The notes: generated by a model from the sequence alone, not told the origin. A stretch of 40,267 nt of DNA from Oscillospiraceae bacterium (GCA_016297855.1 JAEDFW010000004.1:1-40267); one strand, 5' to 3'. Counted from the stretch's first letter, positions 1 through 8,781 are shown. Made by a program: numbers and translations.

Positions 1-259
1 AGAAAATCTCTTTCACAAGCATCTCAGTCAGTGCTTTGACCGCTTCCTCTTCGTCAGGGCCTTCGGCAATGATGCTGATTCGCGTGCCCTTGGTGATGCC
101 CATGGACAGAACGCCGAGCAGGCTCTTGGCATTGATCTTACGATCCTCAACCTCGACCCAGATATTGGACTTGAACTCGTTGGCCTTCTGGATGAAGTAG
201 GTTGCCTGACGGTTGTAGAGACCCGATTCACATTTTACGATCGATTGCTGCATGTACAT
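1..259 (-). CDS. HPr/Crh-family phosphocarrier-like protein, 3' end cut by window edge
   Basis: Reverse-strand reading from ATG 259 gives 86 residues aligning along their length with HPr/Crh. The loop that carries the PTS phospho-histidine reads SGLYNRQA, so Tyr replaces His15, while the following Arg17 is kept. The regulatory serine segment INAKSLLGV (Ser46 region) is intact. HPr carries phosphate from enzyme I on His15; Crh-type paralogues lack this and act through HPrK-phosphorylated Ser46 with CcpA. By inference this protein is regulatory rather than a sugar phosphocarrier. An AAGGAG at 268-273, eight bases upstream, selects ATG 259 over ATG 253. It lies after mutS2 but has its own promoter. 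The stop codon is beyond base 1. Confidence 0.85.
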   Translation of the reverse strand, partial: MYMQQSIVKCESGLYNRQATYFIQKANEFKSNIWVEVEDRKINAKSLLGVLSMGITKGTRISIIAEGPDEEEAVKALTEMLVKEIF

Positions 260-292
260 ACTTACAACTCCTTACCTGTCATCAGCCAATTG

Positions 293-306
293 AGGCATTC
301 ATGCCT
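293..306. promoter_or_regulatory. 14-bp perfect palindrome in the leader of the HPr-like gene
   Basis: AGGCAT-TC-ATGCCT is a perfect inverted repeat with 6-bp arms, about 35 bp upstream of the HPr-like start codon and downstream of its predicted transcription start. It may be an operator or a small leader hairpin; no regulator can be named. Confidence 0.35.
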
Positions 307-382
307 GTCAGCGCCGAAAAAGATCACTGAAGGGCAGAAACCGCGCATGCCTTGTTACCTGATGGTATCATGCTCTACGCCA

Positions 383-411
383 ATTCTACCAAAGAAGTTC
401 CCAAAGGTCAA
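383..411 (-). promoter_or_regulatory. sigma-A-type promoter of the HPr-like gene
   Basis: On the minus strand, TTGACC (406-411) and TAGAAT (383-388) are separated by exactly 17 bp, just beyond the mutS2 stop codon. The predicted start near 376 leaves a leader of about 115 nt. No terminator is visible between mutS2 and this promoter, so read-through from mutS2 is also possible. Confidence 0.6.
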
Positions 412-417
412 TAAAAA

Positions 418-2793
418 TTATTTGAACTCCACGATTGTTACGCCGGTTTCTCCTTCACCGTAGACGCCAAGCCGGAATGTTTTTACATATTTGCACCGGC
501 GCAGCTCGTCATGGACAGCCGCACGCAGCACGCCTGTTCCCTTGCCGTGGATAACGCGAGCGGTGGGAAGATTTCCCATGTAGGCGTTGTCGAGGAAATG
601 ATTCAGCACCACGACAGCCTCGTCCGCTGCCATGCCGCGAATATCCAGCTCGGGCTGCGCCGCAGCCTTCAACTCACGCACCTTCCCCTCAATGATCTTC
701 TTGGCCTTCGTCTGCGTCTCATTTTCCAGCAGGTAGACTTCGTCGGGCTTGGCGGAGATCTTCATGATCCCGGCCTGCAGCTGATATGTTCCGTCCTTGT
801 TCACCGCAAGGACCGAAGCCTTGGTTCCGAGCTTCACAAGTTCGACCGTGTCGCCTACGCGAATCTCACGCGAAGCGGCAGGCCGCTGCTTCTGCTCACG
901 GGAGCCTGCCAGCCTGGCTTCTGCCTCATTGAGACTGCGGCGCAGTTGCGCTTGCCGTTCGTTACTGTTCTGCACATCCGCGCCTTCTCTTGCCTGCTTT
1001 CTGAGCTGCTTTAGCTCGTCATAGACGGCGTTGGCCGTGCGGCGCGCATCCTCGATGATATACTGCGCGTCTTTTTTTGCCTGCTGTACGGCCTTTTCGC
1101 GCTCGCGCTTGATCTGCTCGTAATACTCATCCGACTGCTCCTTCTGTTTGAGCGTCTCGATGCGCAACCGCTCTGCTTCCTGCTTCGCCTGCTCCATCTG
1201 CTGGCGCTGCTGTTCAAGCTGGGTAAGCACGTCTTCAAAGTTCACGTCGTTCTCACTCACGAGCGAGTGTGCCTCGTCGATGATATGCTCCGGCAGGCCC
1301 AGTTTTTTTGAGATGGCAAACGCGTTGGATTTACCGGGAATGCCGATGAGAAGCCTGTAGGTCGGCTGAAGCGTCTCGACGCTAAACTCACACGAGGCGT
1401 TGATAACGCCCTGCGTGCGCATGGCGTAGAGCTTCAGCTCGGCATAGTGCGTCGTCACAGCAAGCTTTGAGCCGCACTTCCGGCAGAATTCGATCAGCGC
1501 GATGGCAAGCGCCGCGCCCTCTGCCGGGTCGGTGCCCGCGCACAACTCGTCGAATAGTATGAGGCTGCAATTGTCGCAGACGTTCAGGATCTCAACGATA
1601 TTTTTCATGTGCGACGAGAATGTGGACAGTGACTGTTCGATCGACTGCTCGTCGCCGATGTCAGCCAGAACAAGATCAAAGACGCTCACAAAGCTGCCAT
1701 CGTCGGCAGGAATGTGCAGACCACATTCGGCCATAAGCGTGAGAAGGCCAATGGTTTTCAGCGTGACGGTCTTGCCGCCCGTATTAGGGCCGGTAATGAC
1801 GAGCGTATCAAAATCGTCTCCCAGCCGCACCGAGATCGGCACAACGGTCTTGGCCGCAATGAGCGGATGCCGCGCACGCTTCAGCTCGAGTTTTCCGTCC
1901 GTGCGGATTTCCGGCTCGATGGCGTGCATGACGAACGAGAGCTTTGCGCGGGCGAAAATACAGTCAAGCGCGGTAAGCATCTCATAGTTGAGCTGAATCT
2001 GCTCGCGATGTGAAGCGGCTTCGGCTGAAAAATCGGCGAGGATTCGCTCGATCTCCTTTCGCTCGGCCACGAACAGCTCACGCAGCTCGTTGTTGCCGTT
2101 CACGGCCTGCATAGGCTCAATGAAGAACGTGCTTCCCGATGACGACACATCATGCACAAGGCCTGGCAGCTCATTTTTGCACTCAGCCTTGACGGGCACG
2201 ACGAACCGGTCGGAGCGGATGGTCACGATCGGCTCCTGCAGGATTTTGGCGTATGTCGGCGAGGTAATGATGCGCTGCAGCGCCTCGCGGATGCTGGCGC
2301 TTTGACGCCGAATTTTGCGGCGAATGGCGGCAAGCTCACTGCTTGCTGCGTCGGCAATCTCGTCTTTCGAAATGATGGCGCTTGTAATGCGCTCTTCTAG
2401 GTATTTGTTGGGCGTCAGCTGGGCAAAGAACACATCCAGCACCGTCTCCAATCCGGCGTCTCCCGAGGCATATTCCTTCACAAGGCGGGCACACTTGAGT
2501 ACCGCAGCGATCCGCAGCAGTTCTTCAGGGTTCAGGCACCCGCCGCGGTCGGCGCGCTCAAGGCTGGCGCCAACGTCGATCACGCCCGAGAAGGACGGAG
2601 AGCCCTTCAGCGTAATGAGCGTACAGGCCGCGCTTGTCTGCTTTTGCAGCCCGCGGATTTCATCGGCATCGTCAATCGGCAGAATCCGCAGGCAGCGCTC
2701 TTTGCCGGCGTCGGAGCCTGCGTGCTCAGCCAGAAGCGCGAGCACCTTGTCAAGCTCGAGCTTCCGCAATGATTTTTCATACAGTTCATTCAT
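418..2793 (-). CDS. mutS2: Endonuclease MutS2
   Basis: The 791-residue product has the full MutS2 layout. A MutS-type core comes first, with Walker A GPNTGGKT at 335-342 and Walker B LILFDE at 411-416. A long charged coiled coil follows at about 515-635, and a C-terminal Smr nuclease domain at about 715-791 carries LDIRG and HGKGTG. The N-terminal mismatch-binding domains of MutS1 are absent, as the family requires. MutS2 proteins bind branched DNA and suppress homologous recombination, and in some Firmicutes they act on collided ribosomes. It starts 12 bp after the recO stop, with its ribosome site (AGGAAG) overlapping the end of recO, so it is probably the last gene of the yqfC-to-mutS2 run. 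Confidence 0.95.
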   Translation of the reverse strand: MNELYEKSLRKLELDKVLALLAEHAGSDAGKERCLRILPIDDADEIRGLQKQTSAACTLITLKGSPSFSGVIDVGASLERADRGGCLNPEELLRIAAVLKCARLVKEYASGDAGLETVLDVFFAQLTPNKYLEERITSAIISKDEIADAASSELAAIRRKIRRQSASIREALQRIITSPTYAKILQEPIVTIRSDRFVVPVKAECKNELPGLVHDVSSSGSTFFIEPMQAVNGNNELRELFVAERKEIERILADFSAEAASHREQIQLNYEMLTALDCIFARAKLSFVMHAIEPEIRTDGKLELKRARHPLIAAKTVVPISVRLGDDFDTLVITGPNTGGKTVTLKTIGLLTLMAECGLHIPADDGSFVSVFDLVLADIGDEQSIEQSLSTFSSHMKNIVEILNVCDNCSLILFDELCAGTDPAEGAALAIALIEFCRKCGSKLAVTTHYAELKLYAMRTQGVINASCEFSVETLQPTYRLLIGIPGKSNAFAISKKLGLPEHIIDEAHSLVSENDVNFEDVLTQLEQQRQQMEQAKQEAERLRIETLKQKEQSDEYYEQIKREREKAVQQAKKDAQYIIEDARRTANAVYDELKQLRKQAREGADVQNSNERQAQLRRSLNEAEARLAGSREQKQRPAASREIRVGDTVELVKLGTKASVLAVNKDGTYQLQAGIMKISAKPDEVYLLENETQTKAKKIIEGKVRELKAAAQPELDIRGMAADEAVVVLNHFLDNAYMGNLPTARVIHGKGTGVLRAAVHDELRRCKYVKTFRLGVYGEGETGVTIVEFK

Positions 2794-2805
2794 ATGTAAT
2801 TCTTC

Positions 2806-3543
2806 CTAAATCAATCTGAGAGATTCATAAAAATCGAGTGTGGAGAAGCCGCGCTCCAGTTGTGTAAGAAGATAGGTCTGACTGATATCGCACAGCTGTT
2901 TGGCAGCTTCACCGGTCAGGGAAAATGAGAACAGCCTTTTTCTGTCGCAGGTGAGGATATAGCGCATCGCAGCAAGCGAGCCTTCTGAAAGCGGTAGCCG
3001 CAGTCCGTCTGCGCTGCATCCGGAGCACTGACACATACCGCTCATCACGTTGAACCGGTCAGGGTTGGCGTTGCCGCACACAACGCACTCCGATACCATC
3101 GGCGTATAGCCTGCCTGCGCGATCATACGCAGTTCGAACGCGGCCTTGACGAGTGCTGGGTCGCGCTTCGTCTTCGAAAGCGCGTACAGCGCATTCAGTG
3201 TTACAGCCAGCACTTCCGGATTCGGCTGATCCTCCTGTGAAAGCACCTCAGACACCTGTGCAAAATAGGACGCGAGCGCCAACCGCTCAATATCCTTGCG
3301 CAGCTCCGGGAACATTTCGATCACCACGGCTTCGTTGATGGTGGAAAAGCCGCGGTTTTCAAAGACCGTAAACTCGGAAAAAGCCAGCAGCTGACACGCA
3401 CTCTTCAAATTGCTCCGCTGACGGCGCACGCCGCGCGCCTTGATTGTCATAAGCCCGTGCTCGCCCGTGAGCACCGTCAGAATACAGTCGGCCTCCTGAT
3501 AATCGACCGAACGCAGCACAAGCGCTTTCGTTTTGAGATACAT
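2806..3543 (-). CDS. recO: DNA repair protein RecO
   Basis: The 245-residue protein has the usual RecO length. Its N-terminal OB-fold begins MYLKTKALVLR, and the helical C-terminal domain carries a zinc-site pair, C153-x2-C156 and C173-x2-C176. RecO anneals SSB-coated single strands and, with RecR, loads RecA at gaps in the RecF pathway. The start ATG at 3543 is preceded by GGGAG and lies 18 bp after yqzL. Position between the small yqzL/era genes and mutS2 agrees with the Bacillus and Clostridium order for recO. Confidence 0.95.
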   Translation of the reverse strand: MYLKTKALVLRSVDYQEADCILTVLTGEHGLMTIKARGVRRQRSNLKSACQLLAFSEFTVFENRGFSTINEAVVIEMFPELRKDIERLALASYFAQVSEVLSQEDQPNPEVLAVTLNALYALSKTKRDPALVKAAFELRMIAQAGYTPMVSECVVCGNANPDRFNVMSGMCQCSGCSADGLRLPLSEGSLAAMRYILTCDRKRLFSFSLTGEAAKQLCDISQTYLLTQLERGFSTLDFYESLRLI

Positions 3544-3561
3544 ACCGCTCCCATCCGCGTG

Positions 3562-3666
3562 CTACGCTGAGACAGGCTCGGCCTCGCGCAGCATCCGTTT
3601 GTAGAATAGATAAACCTCCGGTGCACCAGTCTCGAGAAACAGCTCCCAGAAAAATGCAGCCTGCAT
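3562..3666 (-). CDS. yqzL: YqzL-like small protein (34 aa)
   Basis: This short gene starts at ATG 3666 behind a strong AAGGAGGG (3673-3680) and ends at TAG 3562. The protein begins MQAAFFWELFLETGAPEVYL, which matches the pattern of Bacillus YqzL (aromatic start, F-x3-F/V-x-TG-x3-YL). YqzL sits in the same place, between era and recO. Its function is unknown. At 34 residues it is shorter than the roughly 47 residues I recall for the Bacillus protein, lacking the charged tail. The ribosome site, conserved motif and synteny make it a real gene despite its size. Confidence 0.8.
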   Translation of the reverse strand: MQAAFFWELFLETGAPEVYLFYKRMLREAEPVSA

Positions 3667-3728
3667 TCACAGCCCTCCTTTGTCCATATGCTTAGTGTGG
3701 ACAAAACGGGCAATGCTATGCTGGAAGT

Positions 3729-4613
3729 TTATTCGTAGCCGAAGTTGGAGATCAAAAAATCACTGTCGCGCCAGTTCTCCTTCACGCGCACCCAAGTCTG
3801 CAGATAGACCTTCGTGCCCATAAAACGCTCGCAATCGGCGCGGGCGGCAGTGCTGATCTTTTTTAGCATGTCGCCGTGCTTGCCGATGATGATGCCCTTG
3901 TGGCTCTGCTTTTCGCAGTAGATCGTTGCGTCGATATCAATGATGCCGTTATCTCGCTCGGAGAATTTCGTGATCTCCACCGCCGTACCGTGCGGAATTT
4001 CCCGGTCGAGGTTCCACAGCAGTTTTTCGCGGATAATTTCGGCCATGATCTGCTTTTCCGGCATATCCGTTACCATGTCGTCCGGGAAGAGCTGCGGTCC
4101 CGGCGCGGCAAACTGCTCACAGACAGTGAGAAGCTCGGCTACGCCGTCGTGCCATTTGGCGCTGATGGGAATCACCGCGGTAAAGTCCAGCACCTGCTGG
4201 TACGCCGCGATGACAGGCAGAAGCGCCTCTTTTTCCACGGTGTCAATTTTGTTGATGACCAAAATCGCGGGTGCGCCTGTGGCCTTGATCTGCTCGATGA
4301 GCGCTTTTTCCTGCTCACCGACATTTGCAATCGGCTCTACGATCAGAATCACAGCGTCCACATCAGCAACGGATTCTTTAACGACATTCACCATATAGTC
4401 GCCCAGCTTCGTGCGCGGACGGTGGAAGCCCGGCGTGTCGATGAACACCAGCTGGCAGTCCTTACGGTTTACGATGGCACAGATGCGGTTGCGCGTGGTC
4501 TGCGGCTTATTCGATACGATGGCGATCTTCTCACCCACCAGCGCGTTCGTCAGCGTGGACTTGCCCACGTTCGGCCGGCCGGCAATGGTAATCATTGCAG
4601 ATTTAGTTGACAT
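3729..4613 (-). CDS. era: GTPase Era
   Basis: The 294-residue protein is a full-length Era. The GTPase motifs are G1 GRPNVGKST (12-20), G3 DTPG (59-62), G4 NKID (121-124) and G5 SAK (151-153). The C-terminal KH domain has the GIIIGKHGDMLKKI signature near 240-253, which binds the 3' end of 16S rRNA. Era is an assembly GTPase for the 30S subunit. The gene follows ybeY by 28 bp, another 16S rRNA maturation factor, so the two are likely co-transcribed. Confidence 0.97.
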   Translation of the reverse strand: MSTKSAMITIAGRPNVGKSTLTNALVGEKIAIVSNKPQTTRNRICAIVNRKDCQLVFIDTPGFHRPRTKLGDYMVNVVKESVADVDAVILIVEPIANVGEQEKALIEQIKATGAPAILVINKIDTVEKEALLPVIAAYQQVLDFTAVIPISAKWHDGVAELLTVCEQFAAPGPQLFPDDMVTDMPEKQIMAEIIREKLLWNLDREIPHGTAVEITKFSERDNGIIDIDATIYCEKQSHKGIIIGKHGDMLKKISTAARADCERFMGTKVYLQTWVRVKENWRDSDFLISNFGYE

Positions 4614-4641
4614 AATTTTCTCCTATGTGTCCTTCACGATG

Positions 4642-5136
4642 TCATCTGTAGAGTTCCAGTTTGGCCGCGATGGCCTCTTCCCGCGCGCGCATCTGGCGCT
4701 TCATCTCGCCCTCATCGACATGATCATAGCCAAGCAGATGCAGAATCGAATGGATGGTGAGATAGCCGACCTCGCGCTTGACGCTGTGGCCGAATTCTTT
4801 GGCCTGCTGCTTTGCGCGCTCAATGGAGATGGCCATGTCGCCCAGCGGCACAAGCCCGGTCTCCACATCTCGGTATTCGTCCCAGCTGTCCGGCAGCATG
4901 CCGGGCGTCAGCTGAAACATGGGAAACGACAGCACGTCTGTGGCCTTGTCGATCTGGCGGTAGGCCTTGTTGATGGCGCGGATGCCTTCATCGTCCGTGA
5001 TGAGGACGTTGATCTCACACGCGCAGGAAACATGCTCTGCTTCAAGCGCCGCCATGATGCAGCGGCGGATATGGCTTCTGAGCGCAAGCGCACTGAGACT
5101 GTGATGCTGGCCGGTGATAACGATGTTATGCTTCAT
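4642..5136 (-). CDS. ybeY: Endoribonuclease YbeY (rRNA maturation factor)
   Basis: The 164-residue product carries the YbeY metal-binding signature HSILHLLGYDH, giving H129-x3-H133-x5-H139, and the preceding acidic TDDEGIRAINKAYR segment. YbeY is a metal-dependent RNase acting in 16S rRNA 3' end processing and ribosome quality control. The start overlaps the phoH stop by 4 nt (ATGA), so translation is probably coupled. In Bacillus, yqfF (7TM-HD phosphodiesterase) separates phoH and ybeY, and dgkA and cdd separate ybeY and era; here those genes are absent from the run. Confidence 0.95.
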   Translation of the reverse strand: MKHNIVITGQHHSLSALALRSHIRRCIMAALEAEHVSCACEINVLITDDEGIRAINKAYRQIDKATDVLSFPMFQLTPGMLPDSWDEYRDVETGLVPLGDMAISIERAKQQAKEFGHSVKREVGYLTIHSILHLLGYDHVDEGEMKRQMRAREEAIAAKLELYR

Positions 5137-6134
5137 TTCGGCGACCTCTTGTAGTATTTTTTCGGCTGTTCCGGAATCCTTGTTTTTTCATACTGCTCAT
5201 ATGCCGCGACGATGCGCTGCACCAGCACATGGCGCACCACGTCGCTGGCCGTGAGACGGCAGATGGCGATATCCTCTACCCCGTCAAGTACGCGCAGCGC
5301 TTCTTTCAGGCCGCTGGTCTTATCGGCCGGCAGATCGATCTGCGTCACATCTCCGGTGATGACGATCTTTGAGCCAAAACCGAGACGCGTCAGGAACATC
5401 TTCATCTGCTCGCGTGTGGTGTTCTGCGCCTCGTCAAGAATGATAAAGCTGTCATCCAGCGTACGTCCGCGCATATAGGCCAGCGGCGCGACCTCGATAT
5501 TACCTCGCTCAAGATACTTGTTATACGTCTCGGGGCCAAGCATATCAAACAGTGCGTCATACAGCGGACGCAGATAGGGGTCGACTTTATTTTGCAGATC
5601 GCCCGGCAAAAAACCAAGACGCTCGCCTGCTTCGACTGCAGGACGCGTGAGGATAATGCGGTTGACCTCCTTGGCGCGGAAGGCCGCCACAGCCTCCGCA
5701 ACGGCCAGATACGTCTTGCCCGTACCGGCGGGGCCCACGCCGATGGTAATGGTATGTTTCTCAATGGCTTTGAGATATTTCTGCTGGCCGATGGTCTTAG
5801 CCTTGACGGGCCGGCCCTTTGCCGTGACGCAGACCACGTCTTTGGCGATCTCGCCAACCTTGTCATCGTTTCCGGTCTTGACGAGGCCCATCAAATAGCG
5901 CACCTTCTGCTCGTCAATCTCTTCACCCTTGGCAGCCAGCGACAGCAGCGCCTCCAACGCGCGAGAGGCCAAAAACACGGTTTCCTCCTCTTCGCCCGAG
6001 ACTTTTAATTCGGTGTTGCGGTTGGTGATGCGCACCTGAAACTCCGCCTCGATTTTCTTGATGTTTTCATCGAAGGAGCCGAAAACATCGATCAGCTGCT
6101 CCACTCGCTCGGCATTGATGATTCGTTCTGTCAT
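5133..6134 (-). CDS. phoH: PhoH-like ATPase
   Basis: This PhoH-family P-loop protein has Walker A GPAGTGKT at about 134-141 and a Walker B-like segment FIILDEAQN further on. PhoH proteins are predicted RNA-linked ATPases; the exact substrate is not established. I chose ATG 6134, one base after the yqfD stop, giving 333 residues starting MTERIINAERVEQ. Another in-frame ATG at 6146 with GGAG upstream would add four residues and overlap yqfD. Neighbouring rRNA genes suggest a shared role in RNA metabolism. Confidence 0.93.
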   Translation of the reverse strand: MTERIINAERVEQLIDVFGSFDENIKKIEAEFQVRITNRNTELKVSGEEEETVFLASRALEALLSLAAKGEEIDEQKVRYLMGLVKTGNDDKVGEIAKDVVCVTAKGRPVKAKTIGQQKYLKAIEKHTITIGVGPAGTGKTYLAVAEAVAAFRAKEVNRIILTRPAVEAGERLGFLPGDLQNKVDPYLRPLYDALFDMLGPETYNKYLERGNIEVAPLAYMRGRTLDDSFIILDEAQNTTREQMKMFLTRLGFGSKIVITGDVTQIDLPADKTSGLKEALRVLDGVEDIAICRLTASDVVRHVLVQRIVAAYEQYEKTRIPEQPKKYYKRSPK

Positions 6135-6135
6135 A

Positions 6136-7323
6136 TTATCCGTCATCCTTAAAGATCTCCGCATCCACGCTGCGGGCAATCATTTCCTCACAGGAAAACT
6201 GGGCATACTGCAAATATACCCCGCCGCTGCAGGCATACACCAGACTTTCATCCAGAATTTCTCCGGCGACCATATCCTGCGTCTCCTGCCGCACAGCAAC
6301 TGCGCGCAGAAGCGCATACGCCTGCATCTCATCCGCTTCTTTCTCTACCGTATCATAATCGGAAATCTCTGTAATTTCAATACCCAAGGGCAGAGAAATC
6401 CCGCCGGGCAGCGTAAATTGGCAGAAAACGGTCTTTTTATCGCAGGCGGCAGTGTTCACACCGCCGCCGATCAGCGTAATGCGTTTTCTGCCCAGACGCA
6501 GGCTGACCTGCCTGTGCGACTCTTCTGTATACTGCTTTTCAAGCACGGATGCTGGTGTAACAGTCCGGCTCTTGCGCCACGTTTTTGCATAGATCTCCGC
6601 CAGTGCGCTTGAAACCTGCGTTTTATAGCCGAGATCCGTATAGGCTGAGACGAGCAGCTGTCCCTGCACGACGCTTTGGCCGGGCTTGCACAAGCAATTA
6701 CCTGCAAGTACGCTCACACGCGTGAGTGTGCCCGCGCGCGTCGCAACCACATTGCGCGGCGCTTTGCGCTCGTAGACGAGCTCCGACGGTTCACGCTCGC
6801 GCACAACCACGGTGGCGCGCATTCCGTTTTGCTGAATGGTGATCCATTTGAGTTCCGGAATGCGGCAAAGAATCTTGTTTTTGACCGCCTGTGGCTTGAT
6901 GGACGGCCCGTAGGTCCCCACGCCCACGCCAAGCTCGTCGAGCGTGCGCAAAATGAGCTCCTCCGGTACACGTTCGTTGCCGGTGACGGTATAGAAAAAG
7001 ACAAATTTCGGCACGATGACCGCTGCCGATACTGCCAGTATCAGCAGAACGAGCAGAACCGGACGGCGCAGCAGCCCGCCAAACACGCATCGAAAGCCAT
7101 ATCGCTCATTCTCCTCCAGCTCGCACATCGCGCGCATACAGGCCGCCTGCGCCCGGGTAATATCTTTTGCCGGCAGAAGCAGTTCTATCGTAAAGTCGTC
7201 AACTTTTTTCGGATTCTGAAATGCGATTCGCGCGTCCGACAGCCTGCTAAGCGCCCACTGCGGGCTTGCGCCCTTGATGCGCGCGCGGCAAAAGCCCATG
7301 AAAAACCAGACAATCCTCCACAT
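6136..7323 (-). CDS. yqfD: Sporulation protein YqfD
   Basis: The 395-residue protein matches the YqfD family: an N-terminal cytoplasmic part, one transmembrane segment at about 88-110 (rich in V, L, I and A), then a large extracytoplasmic region starting FFYTVTGNERV. In Bacillus yqfC-yqfD is a sporulation operon, transcribed in the mother cell under sigma-E; the family is confined to endospore formers and its biochemical function is unsettled. It begins 6 bp after yqfC and ends 1 bp before phoH, placing a sporulation pair at the head of a housekeeping run. Confidence 0.9.
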   Translation of the reverse strand: MWRIVWFFMGFCRARIKGASPQWALSRLSDARIAFQNPKKVDDFTIELLLPAKDITRAQAACMRAMCELEENERYGFRCVFGGLLRRPVLLVLLILAVSAAVIVPKFVFFYTVTGNERVPEELILRTLDELGVGVGTYGPSIKPQAVKNKILCRIPELKWITIQQNGMRATVVVREREPSELVYERKAPRNVVATRAGTLTRVSVLAGNCLCKPGQSVVQGQLLVSAYTDLGYKTQVSSALAEIYAKTWRKSRTVTPASVLEKQYTEESHRQVSLRLGRKRITLIGGGVNTAACDKKTVFCQFTLPGGISLPLGIEITEISDYDTVEKEADEMQAYALLRAVAVRQETQDMVAGEILDESLVYACSGGVYLQYAQFSCEEMIARSVDAEIFKDDG

Positions 7324-7329
7324 CAGCCG

Positions 7330-7608
7330 CTACCTCTCTGAAAACTCAAGCGCCGTGATTTTCCCGCAGACGCACAGGCAGTCACGGTGCATCAGCCGAA
7401 CCTCTAGGTCGCTTCCGCGGATGGTCACAGTACCGGTATTGACGCTGATAACGATCTCATCTTTCTCATATTCCAGAATTCCGTTGTGGCGGTCAAGACT
7501 GCACTCACAGAAGCCATTCATCGAAAGATGCGGCACACCCGCCGCCACGTCAGCCGGCAGCGCCAGTCTCTGCGCCGCTTTTTCCAGAATTTTTCGTGTG
7601 CGATGCAT
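7330..7608 (-). CDS. yqfC: Sporulation protein YqfC
   Basis: This 92-residue protein has the YqfC pattern: a basic amphipathic start (MHRTRKILEKAAQRLALP), a PHLSMNGF segment, and a beta-rich second half ending in a G-D/S-L motif region. Family members are found with YqfD in spore formers and their role is not defined. The start ATG at 7608 is preceded by GGGGGCG. It is divergent from ylbJ, with an 84-bp shared control region. Confidence 0.88.
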   Translation of the reverse strand: MHRTRKILEKAAQRLALPADVAAGVPHLSMNGFCECSLDRHNGILEYEKDEIVISVNTGTVTIRGSDLEVRLMHRDCLCVCGKITALEFSER

Positions 7609-7692
7609 GCAAACGCCCCCATTTCTGCTTCTATCTTATGCCGGACAGACTAAATCTTTCCGCAGAGGCATAGATTTCAGTGGGGTGATAGC

Positions 7693-8781
7693 ATGAAACC
7701 AACGATGCGCATCTGCTTGATCGCACTGCCTCTTCTTTTCTGCTGCGCAGCGCTCCTGGTGATTCCTGACGTTACCACGCAGGCAGCACGCGAAGGGCTG
7801 CGGCTGTGCGCGCGGGTACTCGTTCCGTCGCTGTTTCCGTTTTTCGTGTGCGCAAAGCTCATTGTTTCACTGCGTGCATCAGAACCGCTGGAGCGTCTGC
7901 TTGCACCCGTCATGCAGCGTCTGTTCGGAACCGGCGCTTCCGGCAGCGAGGCGTTCGTTCTGGGTCTCATCGGCGGATATCCTACTGGCGCGCAGGTCAC
8001 AAAAAATCTCTATGACGCGCATCGGATCACAAAAGATGAGGCCCGGCAGCTGGTTTTGTTCTGCAACAACGCAGGCCCGGCGTTCATCTTCGGCGTGGTT
8101 GGAAACGGGCTGTTCAGCAGCCTGAAGCTTGGAATTCTGCTCTATGGTATGCAAGCACTTTCTGCTGTTCTGACCGGCATCCTGCTGCGCAAGCCAGTCC
8201 AGTCTCAGCAAGCACCGGCTGGGAAAACGGAAGACACATCTGCGCCGCCGTTTGCGCAGGCGTTTGTCGAAAGTGTGCGCCAATCGGGAGCAGCAGTACT
8301 GAACGTGTGCATGTTCGTCACGATCTTTTCCGTACTTAGCGGAATCTTGCAGACTCTGACAAAAGGGCTGCTGCCCGATTTTGTATTTGCACTGCTCAGC
8401 GGCGCGCTGGAACTGACCGGCGGTGTGGCCGCCTTGGGCGCATGCGCACTGCCGGTCAGCCTCAAGCTGGCGTCGGTATCATTTCTTCTGGCATTTTCTG
8501 GGCTGAGTATCTGCGCGCAGACGGCGGCGGTCCTGTCAGAAGATCGTCTGTTTCCGCGCGGATACCTGTTTGCACGGCTTCTGCAGGGACTGATCGCCGC
8601 AGCGCTGACGATGGCTCTGGCTGCACTTCTGCGTGTGGATACATCGGCCGTCCAGGCATCCGCGCAGCCGGTATCACACATGATGCCGGTACTATTTAGC
8701 CTCATCTGGCTCTCATGTGGCATTATTTGTTTGATTTGCCGAAAAGTGAGCTATGGAAAATGCGCGCATCATCGTGTATAA
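7693..8781 (+). CDS. ylbJ: Sporulation integral membrane protein YlbJ
   Basis: The 362-residue, strongly hydrophobic protein has about eight membrane segments. It carries the two signatures of the YlbJ/nucleoside-recognition-like family, GGYPTGAQV (near 95) and FCNNAGPAFIFG (near 121). YlbJ is needed for spore formation in Bacillus and is mother-cell expressed; its transport substrate is unknown. ATG 7693 follows GGGGTGAT. A weak sigma-E-like -10 (CATAGATT, 7669-7676) lies 16 bp upstream of the start, with no convincing -35. It is divergent from yqfC, so two sporulation genes share one control region. Confidence 0.9.
   Translation: MKPTMRICLIALPLLFCCAALLVIPDVTTQAAREGLRLCARVLVPSLFPFFVCAKLIVSLRASEPLERLLAPVMQRLFGTGASGSEAFVLGLIGGYPTGAQVTKNLYDAHRITKDEARQLVLFCNNAGPAFIFGVVGNGLFSSLKLGILLYGMQALSAVLTGILLRKPVQSQQAPAGKTEDTSAPPFAQAFVESVRQSGAAVLNVCMFVTIFSVLSGILQTLTKGLLPDFVFALLSGALELTGGVAALGACALPVSLKLASVSFLLAFSGLSICAQTAAVLSEDRLFPRGYLFARLLQGLIAAALTMALAALLRVDTSAVQASAQPVSHMMPVLFSLIWLSCGIICLICRKVSYGKCAHHRV

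Noticed and set aside
3876..4610. 244-codon plus-strand open frame opposite era
   Set aside because: Antisense shadow of a full-length GTPase gene; no ribosome site.
7629..7676. Sigma-E promoters for both yqfC and ylbJ
   Set aside because: CATAGATT and CATAAGAT resemble -10 boxes, but no -35 of correct spacing was convincing, so they are not annotated as features.
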